Shown: positions 1 to 6,329 of the stretch, piece after piece
Numbering within the stretch: position 1 is the first letter of the stretch
How the letters are laid out: each line of letters starts with the position of its first letter
NCBI GenBank assembly: GCA_030699345.1
Contig: JAUYMX010000381.1
Location: 1 to 16,448, forward strand
DNA: 16,448 nucleotides
Origin: Methylococcaceae bacterium
GTDB lineage: Bacteria > Pseudomonadota > Gammaproteobacteria > Methylococcales > Methylomonadaceae
Reading direction: 5' to 3'
Made by a program: the position numbers and the translations under genes
Notes under the pieces: model-generated
Database searches by the model: none
What the model saw: only the letters and a program-made list of their open reading frames with translations
Told to the model about the DNA's origin: nothing

Positions 1-8
1 CAAGCCAG

Positions 9-41
9 TTGTATACTTTAATTCTTTGAACAGGTCGACGA
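9..41 (+). promoter_or_regulatory. Candidate bio promoter -10 and BirA-like operator upstream of bioB
   Basis: TATACT at 12-17 is one base from the sigma-70 -10 consensus; its -35 partner would fall outside the window. The same bases belong to TTGTATACT (9-17), which matches 7 of 9 positions of the BirA half-site TTGTAAACC. After exactly 15 nt, GGTCGACGA (33-41) matches 6 of 9 positions of GGTTTACAA. A spacing of 14-16 nt and overlap with the promoter are typical of BirA operators in proteobacteria. The right half-site is weak, so regulation by BirA/biotinyl-AMP is a guess. Confidence 0.27.
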
Positions 42-88
42 GTGTTCATTGAAAGCCTCTAAGCAATCCGACACTGGAGAATAACAGC

Positions 89-1057
89 ATGTCTGCAAGC
101 CCCGCAATACGCCATGATTGGCAGTTGGAAGAAGTACAAGCTCTTTTTGCCTTGCCTTTTAATGATTTGATTTTTCAGGCGCAAGTCACTCATCGTGAGC
201 ATTTTGATCCTAATGAAGTGCAAGTGAGTAGTTTGTTGAGTATCAAAACCGGCTCATGTTCTGAAGATTGCGGCTATTGTCCGCAAAGTGCGCGTTACGA
301 TTCCGACTTAAAACCGGAAGCACTCATGCCGGTGGACGCGGTTTTAAAAGCCGCCCAACAGGCTAAAGATCAAGGCGCTTCAAGATTTTGCATGGGTGCG
401 GCTTGGCGTTCACCAAAAGATAGAGATATTGAACGTGTGGTGGAAATGGTGCAGGGCGTTAAGGCCTTGGGTATGGAAACCTGCGTAACCCTGGGCATGC
501 TGACTGACACGCAAACCGCGCGGCTTAAAGAAGGCGGCCTGGATTATTACAATCACAATCTCGATACGTCCGAAGATTATTATTCCGAAGTTATTACCAC
601 CCGCACTTATCAAGACCGCCTTGATACCTTGTCGCGCGTCAGGGATGCCGGTATTAACGTCTGTTGCGGCGGCATTGTCGGCATGGGCGAAAGCGATAAG
701 GATCGCGCGAATTTATTGATTGAACTGGCAAACATGCCGAAACATCCGGAAAGCGTGCCAGTCAATATGCTGGTACAAGTGGAAGGTACGCCGTTAATGG
801 GCACAGAAGCCTTGGATCCGTTGGTATTTGTCAGAACTATTGCCGTGGCGCGTATCCTGATGCCGGAATCTCGGGTGCGGTTGTCGGCCGGTCGTAAAGA
901 TATGAGCGATGAAATGCAGGCTTTGTGCTTTTTGGCCGGTGCCAATTCCATATTTTACGGCGACAAACTGCTGACTACCGACAACCCGATGACCAATCAC
1001 GATTTGGCTTTGTTTGATCGTTTAGGGCTGCATTCAGGCGGTTCGAGCTACGCTTAA
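89..1057 (+). CDS. bioB: Biotin synthase (radical SAM)
   Basis: This radical-SAM enzyme inserts sulfur into dethiobiotin, the last step of biotin synthesis, in the cytoplasm. The 322-residue protein carries the SAM [4Fe-4S] motif C57-x3-C61-x2-C64 within SCSEDCGYCPQSAR. It also has the [2Fe-2S] ligands C101, C132, C192 and R264, each exactly four residues beyond C97, C128, C188 and R260 of E. coli BioB, so both clusters should form. A good Shine-Dalgarno, GGAGA at 76-80, lies 8 nt before the ATG. It is the first gene of a five-gene operon. Its TAA shares one base with the ATG of bioF (TAATG), so the two are probably translationally coupled. Nothing is truncated or odd; the identification is secure. 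Confidence 0.98.
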   Translation: MSASPAIRHDWQLEEVQALFALPFNDLIFQAQVTHREHFDPNEVQVSSLLSIKTGSCSEDCGYCPQSARYDSDLKPEALMPVDAVLKAAQQAKDQGASRFCMGAAWRSPKDRDIERVVEMVQGVKALGMETCVTLGMLTDTQTARLKEGGLDYYNHNLDTSEDYYSEVITTRTYQDRLDTLSRVRDAGINVCCGGIVGMGESDKDRANLLIELANMPKHPESVPVNMLVQVEGTPLMGTEALDPLVFVRTIAVARILMPESRVRLSAGRKDMSDEMQALCFLAGANSIFYGDKLLTTDNPMTNHDLALFDRLGLHSGGSSYA

Positions 1058-2334
1058 TGACTGAGCAAGCTTGGCAAGATGAGCTAGACGACTTAAAGCA
1101 ACGCGGGCTTTATCGTTCCAGACGCATCATCGAATCTCCCCAAGGTATTCATTTGCAGATTGACGGCAACAATGTCGTCAATTTTTGCAGTAATGATTAT
1201 TTGGGGCTGGCGAACCATCCGGATGTGGTTAAAGCCTTTAAAACCGCTGCTGACACTTATGGCGTCGGCAGCGGTTCGGCGCACTTAATTTGCGGTCATA
1301 GTTTGGCGCATCATGCGCTGGAAGAAGAACTTGCCGCATTTACCGGACGCGAGCGCGCGCTGCTGTTTTCTACCGGCTACATGGCCAATATGGGTGCTAT
1401 TTCTGCGCTGGTTGGACGCGGCGATGCTGTTTTTGAAGATCGTCTTAATCATGCCTCGCTGCTGGATGGCGGTTTGTTATCCGGGGCAAAGTTCAAACGC
1501 TATCCACATGCTGATGTCGAACATCTTGACGCTAATCTCGCTAAAGCCACTGGCAACAAGCTTATTGTCACCGATGGCGTGTTTAGCATGGATGGCGACT
1601 TGGCGCCCCTGCAAGCATTGGCTGCAGCAGCAAAACGACATGATGCCTGGTTGATGGTTGATGATGCGCATGGCTTAGGAGTTCTCGGCGCTTCCGGCGG
1701 CGGTGTGCTGGAAGTGGCTAACTTGGGTCAGGACGACGTACCGGTGTTGGTCGGCACCTTGGGTAAAGGCTTTGGTACCTTTGGTGCTTTCGTGGCTGGG
1801 TCTGACACTTTGATTGAAACCCTCATTCAAAAAGCCAGAACTTATATTTACACCACAGCCTTACCGGCAGCAGTCGCCGAAGCGACCCGCGCCAGTTTGA
1901 AAATCATCATCGCCGAACCCTGGCGCCGTGAAAAGCTGGCGAAATTAGCTGAGCATTTTCGTTTAGGCGCAGAGCAGCTAGGTTTACAGCTGATGCCGTC
2001 TGCTTCACCGATCCAGCCGATCGTCATCGGCGCTAGCCAAGCGGCAATGGCCATCAGTAAGCAATTATTGAACGACGATTTTTTAGTGAGTGCAATTCGT
2101 CCGCCGACGGTGCCGCAAGGCAGTGCCAGATTACGGGTGACTTTTTCTGCGCTTCACGAGTTTGAGCAGGTGGATCAGTTGCTGGAAGCTATTGATCGTA
2201 GAGTATCTGAGCAAGTTGATTTCGTTCATGGTTCGACAAGCTCACCACGAACGAAATCAACTTCTGCCGTTCGTCCTGAGCCCTTCGACTCAGCTCAGGA
2301 GAGCCTTGTCGAAAGACAACTTGAAGATTTTTAA
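1057..2334 (+). CDS. bioF: 8-amino-7-oxononanoate synthase with repeat-derived C-terminal extension
   Basis: This PLP enzyme condenses pimeloyl-ACP with L-alanine to give 8-amino-7-oxononanoate (KAPA). The fold-type I core is complete: the PLP lysine is K237 in GTLGKGFGTFG, the cofactor aspartate is D203 with H206 in VDDAHGLG, and the N-terminal motif NFCSNDYLGLA is present. The protein has 425 residues against 384 in E. coli. The excess is at the C-terminus: from about residue 388 the sequence is encoded by two palindromic repeats (2213-2263 and 2267-2313). Removing 2215-2319 (105 nt, 35 codons) would join SEQ to LEDF and give a normal 390-residue protein with the same stop codon. The stop abuts the ATG of bioH. 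The enzyme is probably active, since the tail lies beyond the conserved domain; that is inference. Confidence 0.97.
   Translation: MTEQAWQDELDDLKQRGLYRSRRIIESPQGIHLQIDGNNVVNFCSNDYLGLANHPDVVKAFKTAADTYGVGSGSAHLICGHSLAHHALEEELAAFTGRERALLFSTGYMANMGAISALVGRGDAVFEDRLNHASLLDGGLLSGAKFKRYPHADVEHLDANLAKATGNKLIVTDGVFSMDGDLAPLQALAAAAKRHDAWLMVDDAHGLGVLGASGGGVLEVANLGQDDVPVLVGTLGKGFGTFGAFVAGSDTLIETLIQKARTYIYTTALPAAVAEATRASLKIIIAEPWRREKLAKLAEHFRLGAEQLGLQLMPSASPIQPIVIGASQAAMAISKQLLNDDFLVSAIRPPTVPQGSARLRVTFSALHEFEQVDQLLEAIDRRVSEQVDFVHGSTSSPRTKSTSAVRPEPFDSAQESLVERQLEDF
2213..2263. repeat. Palindromic repeat type A inside bioF (31-bp core plus 10-bp arms)
   Basis: A 31-bp core (2223-2253) contains GGTTCGACAAGCTCACCACG. 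It is flanked by perfectly complementary 10-bp arms, AAGTTGATTT (2213-2222) and AAATCAACTT (2254-2263). Pairing continues five bases into the core (CGTTC/GAACG), giving a 15-bp uninterrupted stem. The core matches 30 of 31 bases of the intergenic repeat at 6234-6264 in the opposite orientation, while the arms do not match. It is translated in frame as part of the BioF tail. Confidence 0.9.
2267..2313 (+). repeat. Interspersed repeat type B, 47 bp, in frame in bioF
   Basis: This 47-bp unit begins CCGTTCGTCCTGAGC and ends GGAGAGCCTTGTCGAA. It matches the recD copy (9268-9314, opposite strand) at 43 of 47 positions; the four differences are consecutive central bases (TCAG here, CGTA in recD). 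It is translated as VRPEPFDSAQESLVER. It contains two interleaved inverted repeats: TCCTGAGC/GCTCAGGA (2274-2281/2293-2300) and TTCGAC/GTCGAA (2284-2289/2308-2313). Confidence 0.92.
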
Positions 2335-3300
2335 ATGACCAAAATTCACCAGGAAACTTATGGCAGCGGTAAGCCTATCGTGCTTGTGCATGGCTGGGCG
2401 ATGCACACGGGCATCTGGCGAAATTTCGCAAAGCAGTTGGCCCAAAATTATCGGGTGACGTGCATTGATTTACCCGGTCACGGCCAAAGCGAAGCGCTGC
2501 AGCCGTTTAATCTTGAACAAATTAGCGAATTATTAGCCAACAACGTCGACATTGAATCGGCTTGTTGGCTGGGCTGGTCGCTAGGTGCAACGGTAGTGCT
2601 GGATTTTGCCAGACGTTTTCCGGAGCGTTGCTCGGCATTGATACTGATGACGGGTAATCCGCATTTTACTCAAGTAAAAATTCCGTCAAAAATAACCTCC
2701 CAAAGTCGTAACGTTACTCAGCAAGCCGTTCGTGCTGAGCTTGTCGAAGCATGCACTGCTTGCCACTCCGAGCTTGAATTTCTTCGCTCATCCTTCGACA
2801 CGCTCAGGACGAACGAAAAAAATGTTCTTGTGGAAGAGAATAGCGTCCTAAGCATATCTGACAAAACGAGCCAGTGGCCGGGCATGAAAATAGAATTACT
2901 AGATAGTTTTGCTGACAGTCTTCAAGAAAACTGCCAGGCGACCTTGCTGCGTTTTTTATCATTGCAGGTCAATGGCTTACAAGATTACAAAAAATTAATA
3001 AAAGAACTGAAAACGGCTGTTGCTGAATATTCCGCCCCGGACGAGGTGACCTTGCAAGGTGGTTTGGAGATTTTGAAAACCGCCGATTTAAGAGCCGTCA
3101 TGGGCGCATTGACGATGCCGATGTTATCAATATTGGGCGCTAAAGATGCGTTAGTACCGGTGGCTGTCGGCGAGTATCTACAAACGCTCTCTCCGAATAT
3201 GACAGTTAAAGTCATCGACAAAGCCGGTCATGCGCCGTTTTTATCCCATCCAAACGAAGTCACGGAATTGATGTCAGATTTTATCGAGCGCCATGTTTAA
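2335..3300 (+). CDS. bioH: Pimeloyl-ACP methyl ester carboxylesterase with in-frame insertion
   Basis: This alpha/beta hydrolase cleaves the methyl ester of pimeloyl-ACP, ending BioC-dependent chain elongation and releasing the substrate for BioF. The oxyanion-region motif VLVHGWAMH is near residue 17. The nucleophile is S82 in GWSLGA, and the triad is completed by D271 (GAKDALVP) and H299 (AGHAPFLSHP). E. coli BioH has S82, D207 and H235, so the serine lines up exactly and the other two are both shifted by 64 residues. The extra 64 residues lie between NPHF (to residue 111) and QWPGM (from 180), where the cap domain starts, and are built around an inverted repeat pair (2726-2815). The gene abuts bioF and overlaps bioC by 8 nt. 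The triad is intact, so activity is plausible, but substrate gating by the cap may be altered. Confidence 0.95.
   Translation: MTKIHQETYGSGKPIVLVHGWAMHTGIWRNFAKQLAQNYRVTCIDLPGHGQSEALQPFNLEQISELLANNVDIESACWLGWSLGATVVLDFARRFPERCSALILMTGNPHFTQVKIPSKITSQSRNVTQQAVRAELVEACTACHSELEFLRSSFDTLRTNEKNVLVEENSVLSISDKTSQWPGMKIELLDSFADSLQENCQATLLRFLSLQVNGLQDYKKLIKELKTAVAEYSAPDEVTLQGGLEILKTADLRAVMGALTMPMLSILGAKDALVPVAVGEYLQTLSPNMTVKVIDKAGHAPFLSHPNEVTELMSDFIERHV
2726..2815. repeat. Inverted pair of palindromic repeat units inside bioH
   Basis: The unit CGTTCGTGCTGAGC...GCATG (2727-2753) is followed after 35 bp by an inverted copy, CATCCTTCGACACGCTCAGG... (2789-2815). The 27-bp arms match at 24 of 27 positions. 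The first unit is read as AVRAELVEAC, in the same frame relative to the repeat (GTT CGT) as the copies in bioF and recD. The second is read as SSFDTLRTNE. The pair lies inside the 64-residue stretch that E. coli BioH lacks. Confidence 0.9.
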
Positions 3301-4078
3301 TCCAGACAAAGTCAGAATAAGACAGTCATTTGCTGCCGCCTCAAGTACTTATGATGGTGCAGCAGAATTGCAGCGTCGTGTTGGCAGAGCTTTGGTGGCT
3401 GATCTAAATGCAGAAATGCTGACCGGCACGGTATTGGATTTAGGCTGCGGCACCGGTTTTTTAACCGGTGAATTATTAGCCCTAACTCCTCAAGAATCTG
3501 TAATCGCCGTTGATATTGCTTTTGGCATGCTTGAAGCCACGCGCAGCAAGTTAGCTGCTCATAACAATGTCAGATATATCTGCGCTGATGCCGAGCAATT
3601 GCCAATCGCAGCAAGTACGGTTGATGTCGTAGTTTCCAATCTGGCCTTGCAATGGTGCCGCAATCTTACCGCCGTTTTTGCTGAGCTTAAACGGACACTA
3701 AAGCCGGGTGGGCAATTGGTATTCTCAACTTTCGGTCCGCACACATTGCAGGAATTAAAATCCGCCTGGGCTGAAGTTGATGATTACAGCCACGTCAACG
3801 AGTTTTATGGTGCAGTGGAGATAGAACTTTTTTTGCAGCAAGCCGGTTTTAAACAAGTGCGCATCGAAGCTAAAACCTATCAGCCAAAATACGATTCGGT
3901 ATTAGCCTTGATGCGCGAGTTAAAAGCCATCGGCGCGCAAAATGTTATCGGTGAGCGCAATAAAGCCATCACTACACAATCACAGCTGCAACGCATGATT
4001 AAAGCGTATGACTTATATCGGCTCGACGGCATGATTCCGGCGACCTTCGAATGTTTCTTGATACGGGCACAGGCATGA
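3293..4078 (+). CDS. bioC: Malonyl-ACP O-methyltransferase
   Basis: This SAM-dependent methyltransferase methylates the free carboxyl of malonyl-ACP so that it can enter fatty-acid elongation and be built up to pimeloyl-ACP methyl ester. The 261-residue class I fold shows motif I, VLDLGCGTGFLTGEL, at residues 47-61, an acidic ribose-binding position in VIAVDIAFGML (70-80), and the downstream motifs ADAEQLPI and LKPGGQLVFSTFGP. The N-terminal region with SFAAASSTYDGAAELQRRVG is typical of BioC. Length is close to E. coli (251). The ATG lies 8 nt inside the end of bioH, and the TGA overlaps the bioD start as ATGA. Having bioH and bioC adjacent marks the BioC-BioH route to pimelate. Confidence 0.96.
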   Translation: MFNPDKVRIRQSFAAASSTYDGAAELQRRVGRALVADLNAEMLTGTVLDLGCGTGFLTGELLALTPQESVIAVDIAFGMLEATRSKLAAHNNVRYICADAEQLPIAASTVDVVVSNLALQWCRNLTAVFAELKRTLKPGGQLVFSTFGPHTLQELKSAWAEVDDYSHVNEFYGAVEIELFLQQAGFKQVRIEAKTYQPKYDSVLALMRELKAIGAQNVIGERNKAITTQSQLQRMIKAYDLYRLDGMIPATFECFLIRAQA

Positions 4079-4755
4079 GCAACATATCCCAAGGCTATTT
4101 CATTACCGGCACCGATACCGACGCAGGCAAAACCTGGGCGACTTTGGCGTTGATGGAATATTTCAAACAGCAGGGCAACACAGTTGTCGGTATGAAACCG
4201 GTAGCCGCCGGTTGTGTTTGGCAAGATGGGCAACTGAAAAACGAAGATGCGTTGTTAATACAGGCGCATGCTTCGGTTGAAGCGGCTTATGAGCTGGTGA
4301 ATCCTTACGCTTATGAGCTGCCGGTGTCACCGCATATTGCAGGTAAAGATAATCCGGTGGTTTTGAGCGAAGTGCTGGCTAAGTTCGATGTGCTAAAACA
4401 GCAGGCAGAAATCATCCTGGTTGAAGGTGCGGGCGGCTGGTTAGCGCCGATAAATAACGATCAAGACATTAGCGATCTGGCCAAAAGCTTAGCGTTACCC
4501 GTGATTATGGTGGTCGCCATTCGTTTAGGTTGTATCAACCATGCTAAGTTAACGCATCAAGCTATCAAGCAAGCCGGAGTGCCCTGTGCAGGCTGGATTG
4601 CAACATGTACCGATGCAAACATGCTAGTGCGAGAGGAAAATATTGATACCCTGAAGTCTGCTCTGAGCGCGCCATTGTTAGGCGTTATACCCTTTACTAA
4701 AGTACCTGATTTTAATCAATTGGCGGCTTTTCTTAAATTTAGCCTGACATGGTAA
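4075..4755 (+). CDS. bioD: ATP-dependent dethiobiotin synthetase
   Basis: This enzyme closes the ureido ring of dethiobiotin from 7,8-diaminononanoate, CO2 and ATP. The P-loop GTDTDAGKT spans residues 12-20, the substrate-binding MKPVAAGC follows at 40-47, and VEGAGGWLAPI corresponds to the conserved EGAGG motif. I chose the ATG at 4075 because it overlaps the bioC TGA as ATGA and gives 226 residues, close to the 225 of E. coli. An in-frame ATG at 4051 would add eight residues with no counterpart in the family. It is the last gene of the operon. bioA, which makes its substrate, is not in this window. No GC-rich terminator hairpin is visible just after the stop. Confidence 0.96.
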   Translation: MSNISQGYFITGTDTDAGKTWATLALMEYFKQQGNTVVGMKPVAAGCVWQDGQLKNEDALLIQAHASVEAAYELVNPYAYELPVSPHIAGKDNPVVLSEVLAKFDVLKQQAEIILVEGAGGWLAPINNDQDISDLAKSLALPVIMVVAIRLGCINHAKLTHQAIKQAGVPCAGWIATCTDANMLVREENIDTLKSALSAPLLGVIPFTKVPDFNQLAAFLKFSLTW

Positions 4756-4834
4756 AGTTGCGATTTAAAAGCATTACTGTAATTTAAAGTTATCAATTCC
4801 ACCGTCACCCGCATCATGCTTCGGTAGGTCATCT

Positions 4835-4978
4835 GTAACTATTCAGTCATTAATCTGAGTGAGGCTATGTGTTTATTGTGTAGGGTGGATAAGCAACGCG
4901 CATCCACCGCCTTTGCCGGATGCGCTAGCGCTTATCCAGCCTACGCATGACGGCTCGATCAAGAGACAGAATAGTTAC
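4835..4978. repeat. Nested palindromic, MITE-like repeat filling the bioD-downstream gap
   Basis: Three nearly concentric inverted repeats are visible: GTAACTATTC/GAATAGTTAC (4835-4844/4969-4978), GTAGGGTGGATAAGC/GCTTATCCAGCCTAC (4880-4894/4930-4944, 14 of 15 complementary) and GCGCATCC/GGATGCGC (4898-4905/4918-4925). The GTAGGGTGGAT...ATCCACC type is, from memory, a common dispersed hairpin in proteobacterial genomes. I see no target-site duplication at the outer ends. The element occupies about half of the gene-free 4756-5053 interval; the rest holds no promoter, terminator or gene I can support. Confidence 0.72.
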
Positions 4979-5053
4979 GGTCTCTTAAATTTATGGAGAG
5001 CCCTTTGTATTAAGCCTTCCGAAGCTGTAACGTCGCAAATTGTTTGATAAGCA

Positions 5054-6193
5054 ATGCAAATAATTCAAATCCACAGCATCACTCAAGTTAACTCAGCAGA
5101 CTGGAATAGCCTTACCGGAGTAGCTTACCCTTTTCTACGCCATGAGTTTTTATTGGCAATGGAGCAAAGCGGTTCGGCTTCTGAACAAACCGGTTGGTTG
5201 CCTGCGCATTTGCTGGTGATGGATAACGATGAGCTGGTGGGCTTAATGCCGCTGTATCTCAAACAGCATTCGTCGGGAGAATTTGTCTTTGATCAGCAAT
5301 GGGCTCAAGCCTACCAACAACACGGACTGGAATATTATCCCAAATGGCTGACAGCCATTCCGCTGAGCCCTTGTCAGGGTTCACGCATTGTTGTTAAAGG
5401 GGGAGTCGATCTTGGTGACGTGACCCGCCTACTGCTGACATTTATCAAACAGCTTTCCGAACAACTTGGTATTTCTTCCTGGCATTGCTTATTTCCTGTC
5501 GAACCACAAGCGGAACTTTTGCGGTCATTGGGTTTAAGTATTCGTGAGGGCGTGCAGTTTCAGTGGTTTAACAAGGGCTACCGGAATTTTGACGATTTTT
5601 TACAAACCTTAAGCGCCAGCAAACGCAAAATGCTCAAGCGAGAACGCCGCCGGGTTGGCGAGCAGGGCATCACGCTGTTGCGGATTGCCGGGCCATATGT
5701 CAGCGATCAGCAGTGGCAGCTGTTTTTTGAGTTTTACACGATGACGTATTTAAAACGAGGCTCCCGGCCTTATTTGAATCTGGCATTTTTTCAGCAAATT
5801 GCCGCCACCATGGCCGAGCAATTGTTACTGGTATTGGCTATCAACAATGATAAAACTGTCGGTGCCGCCTTGAGTTTTGTCGGTGCAGATACTTTGTACG
5901 GCCGTTACTGGGGCTGCTTTGAAGAATATAACTCGCTGCATTTTGAAGCCTGTTATTACCAGGGACTGGAATATTGCATTGAACATGGTCTGAAGCGATT
6001 TGATTCCGGGGCCCAAGGTGAACATAAAATCGCCCGAGGTTTTGAACCGGTCACCACTTATTCTGCACATTGGCTTAAAGATCCCCGTTTTGCCCAAGCG
6101 GTAGAGGACTTTGTCATCAGAGAGCAAAAAGCCGTACAACTTTATAAAATCGATGCCGCATCGTATTTGCCGTTTAAAGAAAGCGCTGATTAA
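5054..6193 (+). CDS. FemAB-like / GNAT-superfamily acyltransferase, unknown substrate
   Basis: The 379-residue protein resembles the FemAB_like family (PF04339, formerly DUF482), annotated as peptidoglycan biosynthesis/recognition or GNAT acyltransferase. Supporting patterns are PFLRHEFLLAMEQSGS near the N-terminus, GWLPAHLLV, LMPLYLKQHSSGEFVFDQQW, and the C-terminal half with FYTMTYLKRGSRPYLNLAFF and GRYWGCFEEYNSLHFEACYY followed by FDSGAQGEHKIARGF. No signal peptide or membrane segment is visible, so it is probably cytosolic. The start is fixed by an in-frame TAA at 5048-5050 just before the ATG, and the next methionine lies inside the conserved region. The ribosome-binding site is poor. 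It stands alone between repeats; its substrate cannot be told from the sequence. Confidence 0.85.
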   Translation: MQIIQIHSITQVNSADWNSLTGVAYPFLRHEFLLAMEQSGSASEQTGWLPAHLLVMDNDELVGLMPLYLKQHSSGEFVFDQQWAQAYQQHGLEYYPKWLTAIPLSPCQGSRIVVKGGVDLGDVTRLLLTFIKQLSEQLGISSWHCLFPVEPQAELLRSLGLSIREGVQFQWFNKGYRNFDDFLQTLSASKRKMLKRERRRVGEQGITLLRIAGPYVSDQQWQLFFEFYTMTYLKRGSRPYLNLAFFQQIAATMAEQLLLVLAINNDKTVGAALSFVGADTLYGRYWGCFEEYNSLHFEACYYQGLEYCIEHGLKRFDSGAQGEHKIARGFEPVTTYSAHWLKDPRFAQAVEDFVIREQKAVQLYKIDAASYLPFKESAD

Positions 6194-6220
6194 GCTTTTA
6201 ACTGACTTTGTACAAGCGGT

Positions 6221-6277
6221 AACTTCTTGATTGCGTTCGTGGTGAGCTTGTCGAACCATGAGCGCAATTAAGAAGTT
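6221..6277. repeat. Palindromic repeat type A, intergenic hairpin
   Basis: The 31-bp core (6234-6264, containing CGTGGTGAGCTTGTCGAACC) is flanked by arms AACTTCTTGATTG (6221-6233) and CAATTAAGAAGTT (6265-6277), complementary at 12 of 13 positions with one G-T. Pairing continues into the core, giving a long, nearly continuous stem. The core equals the bioF copy (2223-2253, opposite orientation) except for one base, but the arms are unrelated. It lies 28 bp after the FemAB-like gene and 52 bp before the M20 gene. It could act as a transcription barrier or mRNA stabiliser, but there is no T-tract of a classic terminator. Confidence 0.88.
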
Positions 6278-6329
6278 CTTTCCTAAACAAAATAAATAAC
6301 TTCATAAAGTTTGCGCGAGGAATTTTGAG

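Noticed and set aside
610..951. Minus-strand frame of 113 codons opposite bioB
   Set aside because: It is antisense to conserved bioB coding sequence and shows no recognisable protein features.
4756..4834. Possible bioD terminator
   Set aside because: Only an AT-rich ATTAC/GTAAT palindrome is present, without a GC stem or T-tract.
4859..5047. 62-codon open frame on the plus strand
   Set aside because: It lies mostly inside the nested palindromic repeat, has no convincing ribosome-binding site, and its residues are what the hairpin sequence gives by chance.
5233..5240. GCTGGTGG, identical to E. coli Chi
   Set aside because: A single octamer is expected by chance at about this frequency, and the Chi sequence of this lineage is not known to be the same.
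5825..6259. 144-codon open frame on the minus strand
   Set aside because: It is antisense to the 3' half of the FemAB-like gene and starts within the hairpin repeat; the plus-strand frame has clear family similarity.
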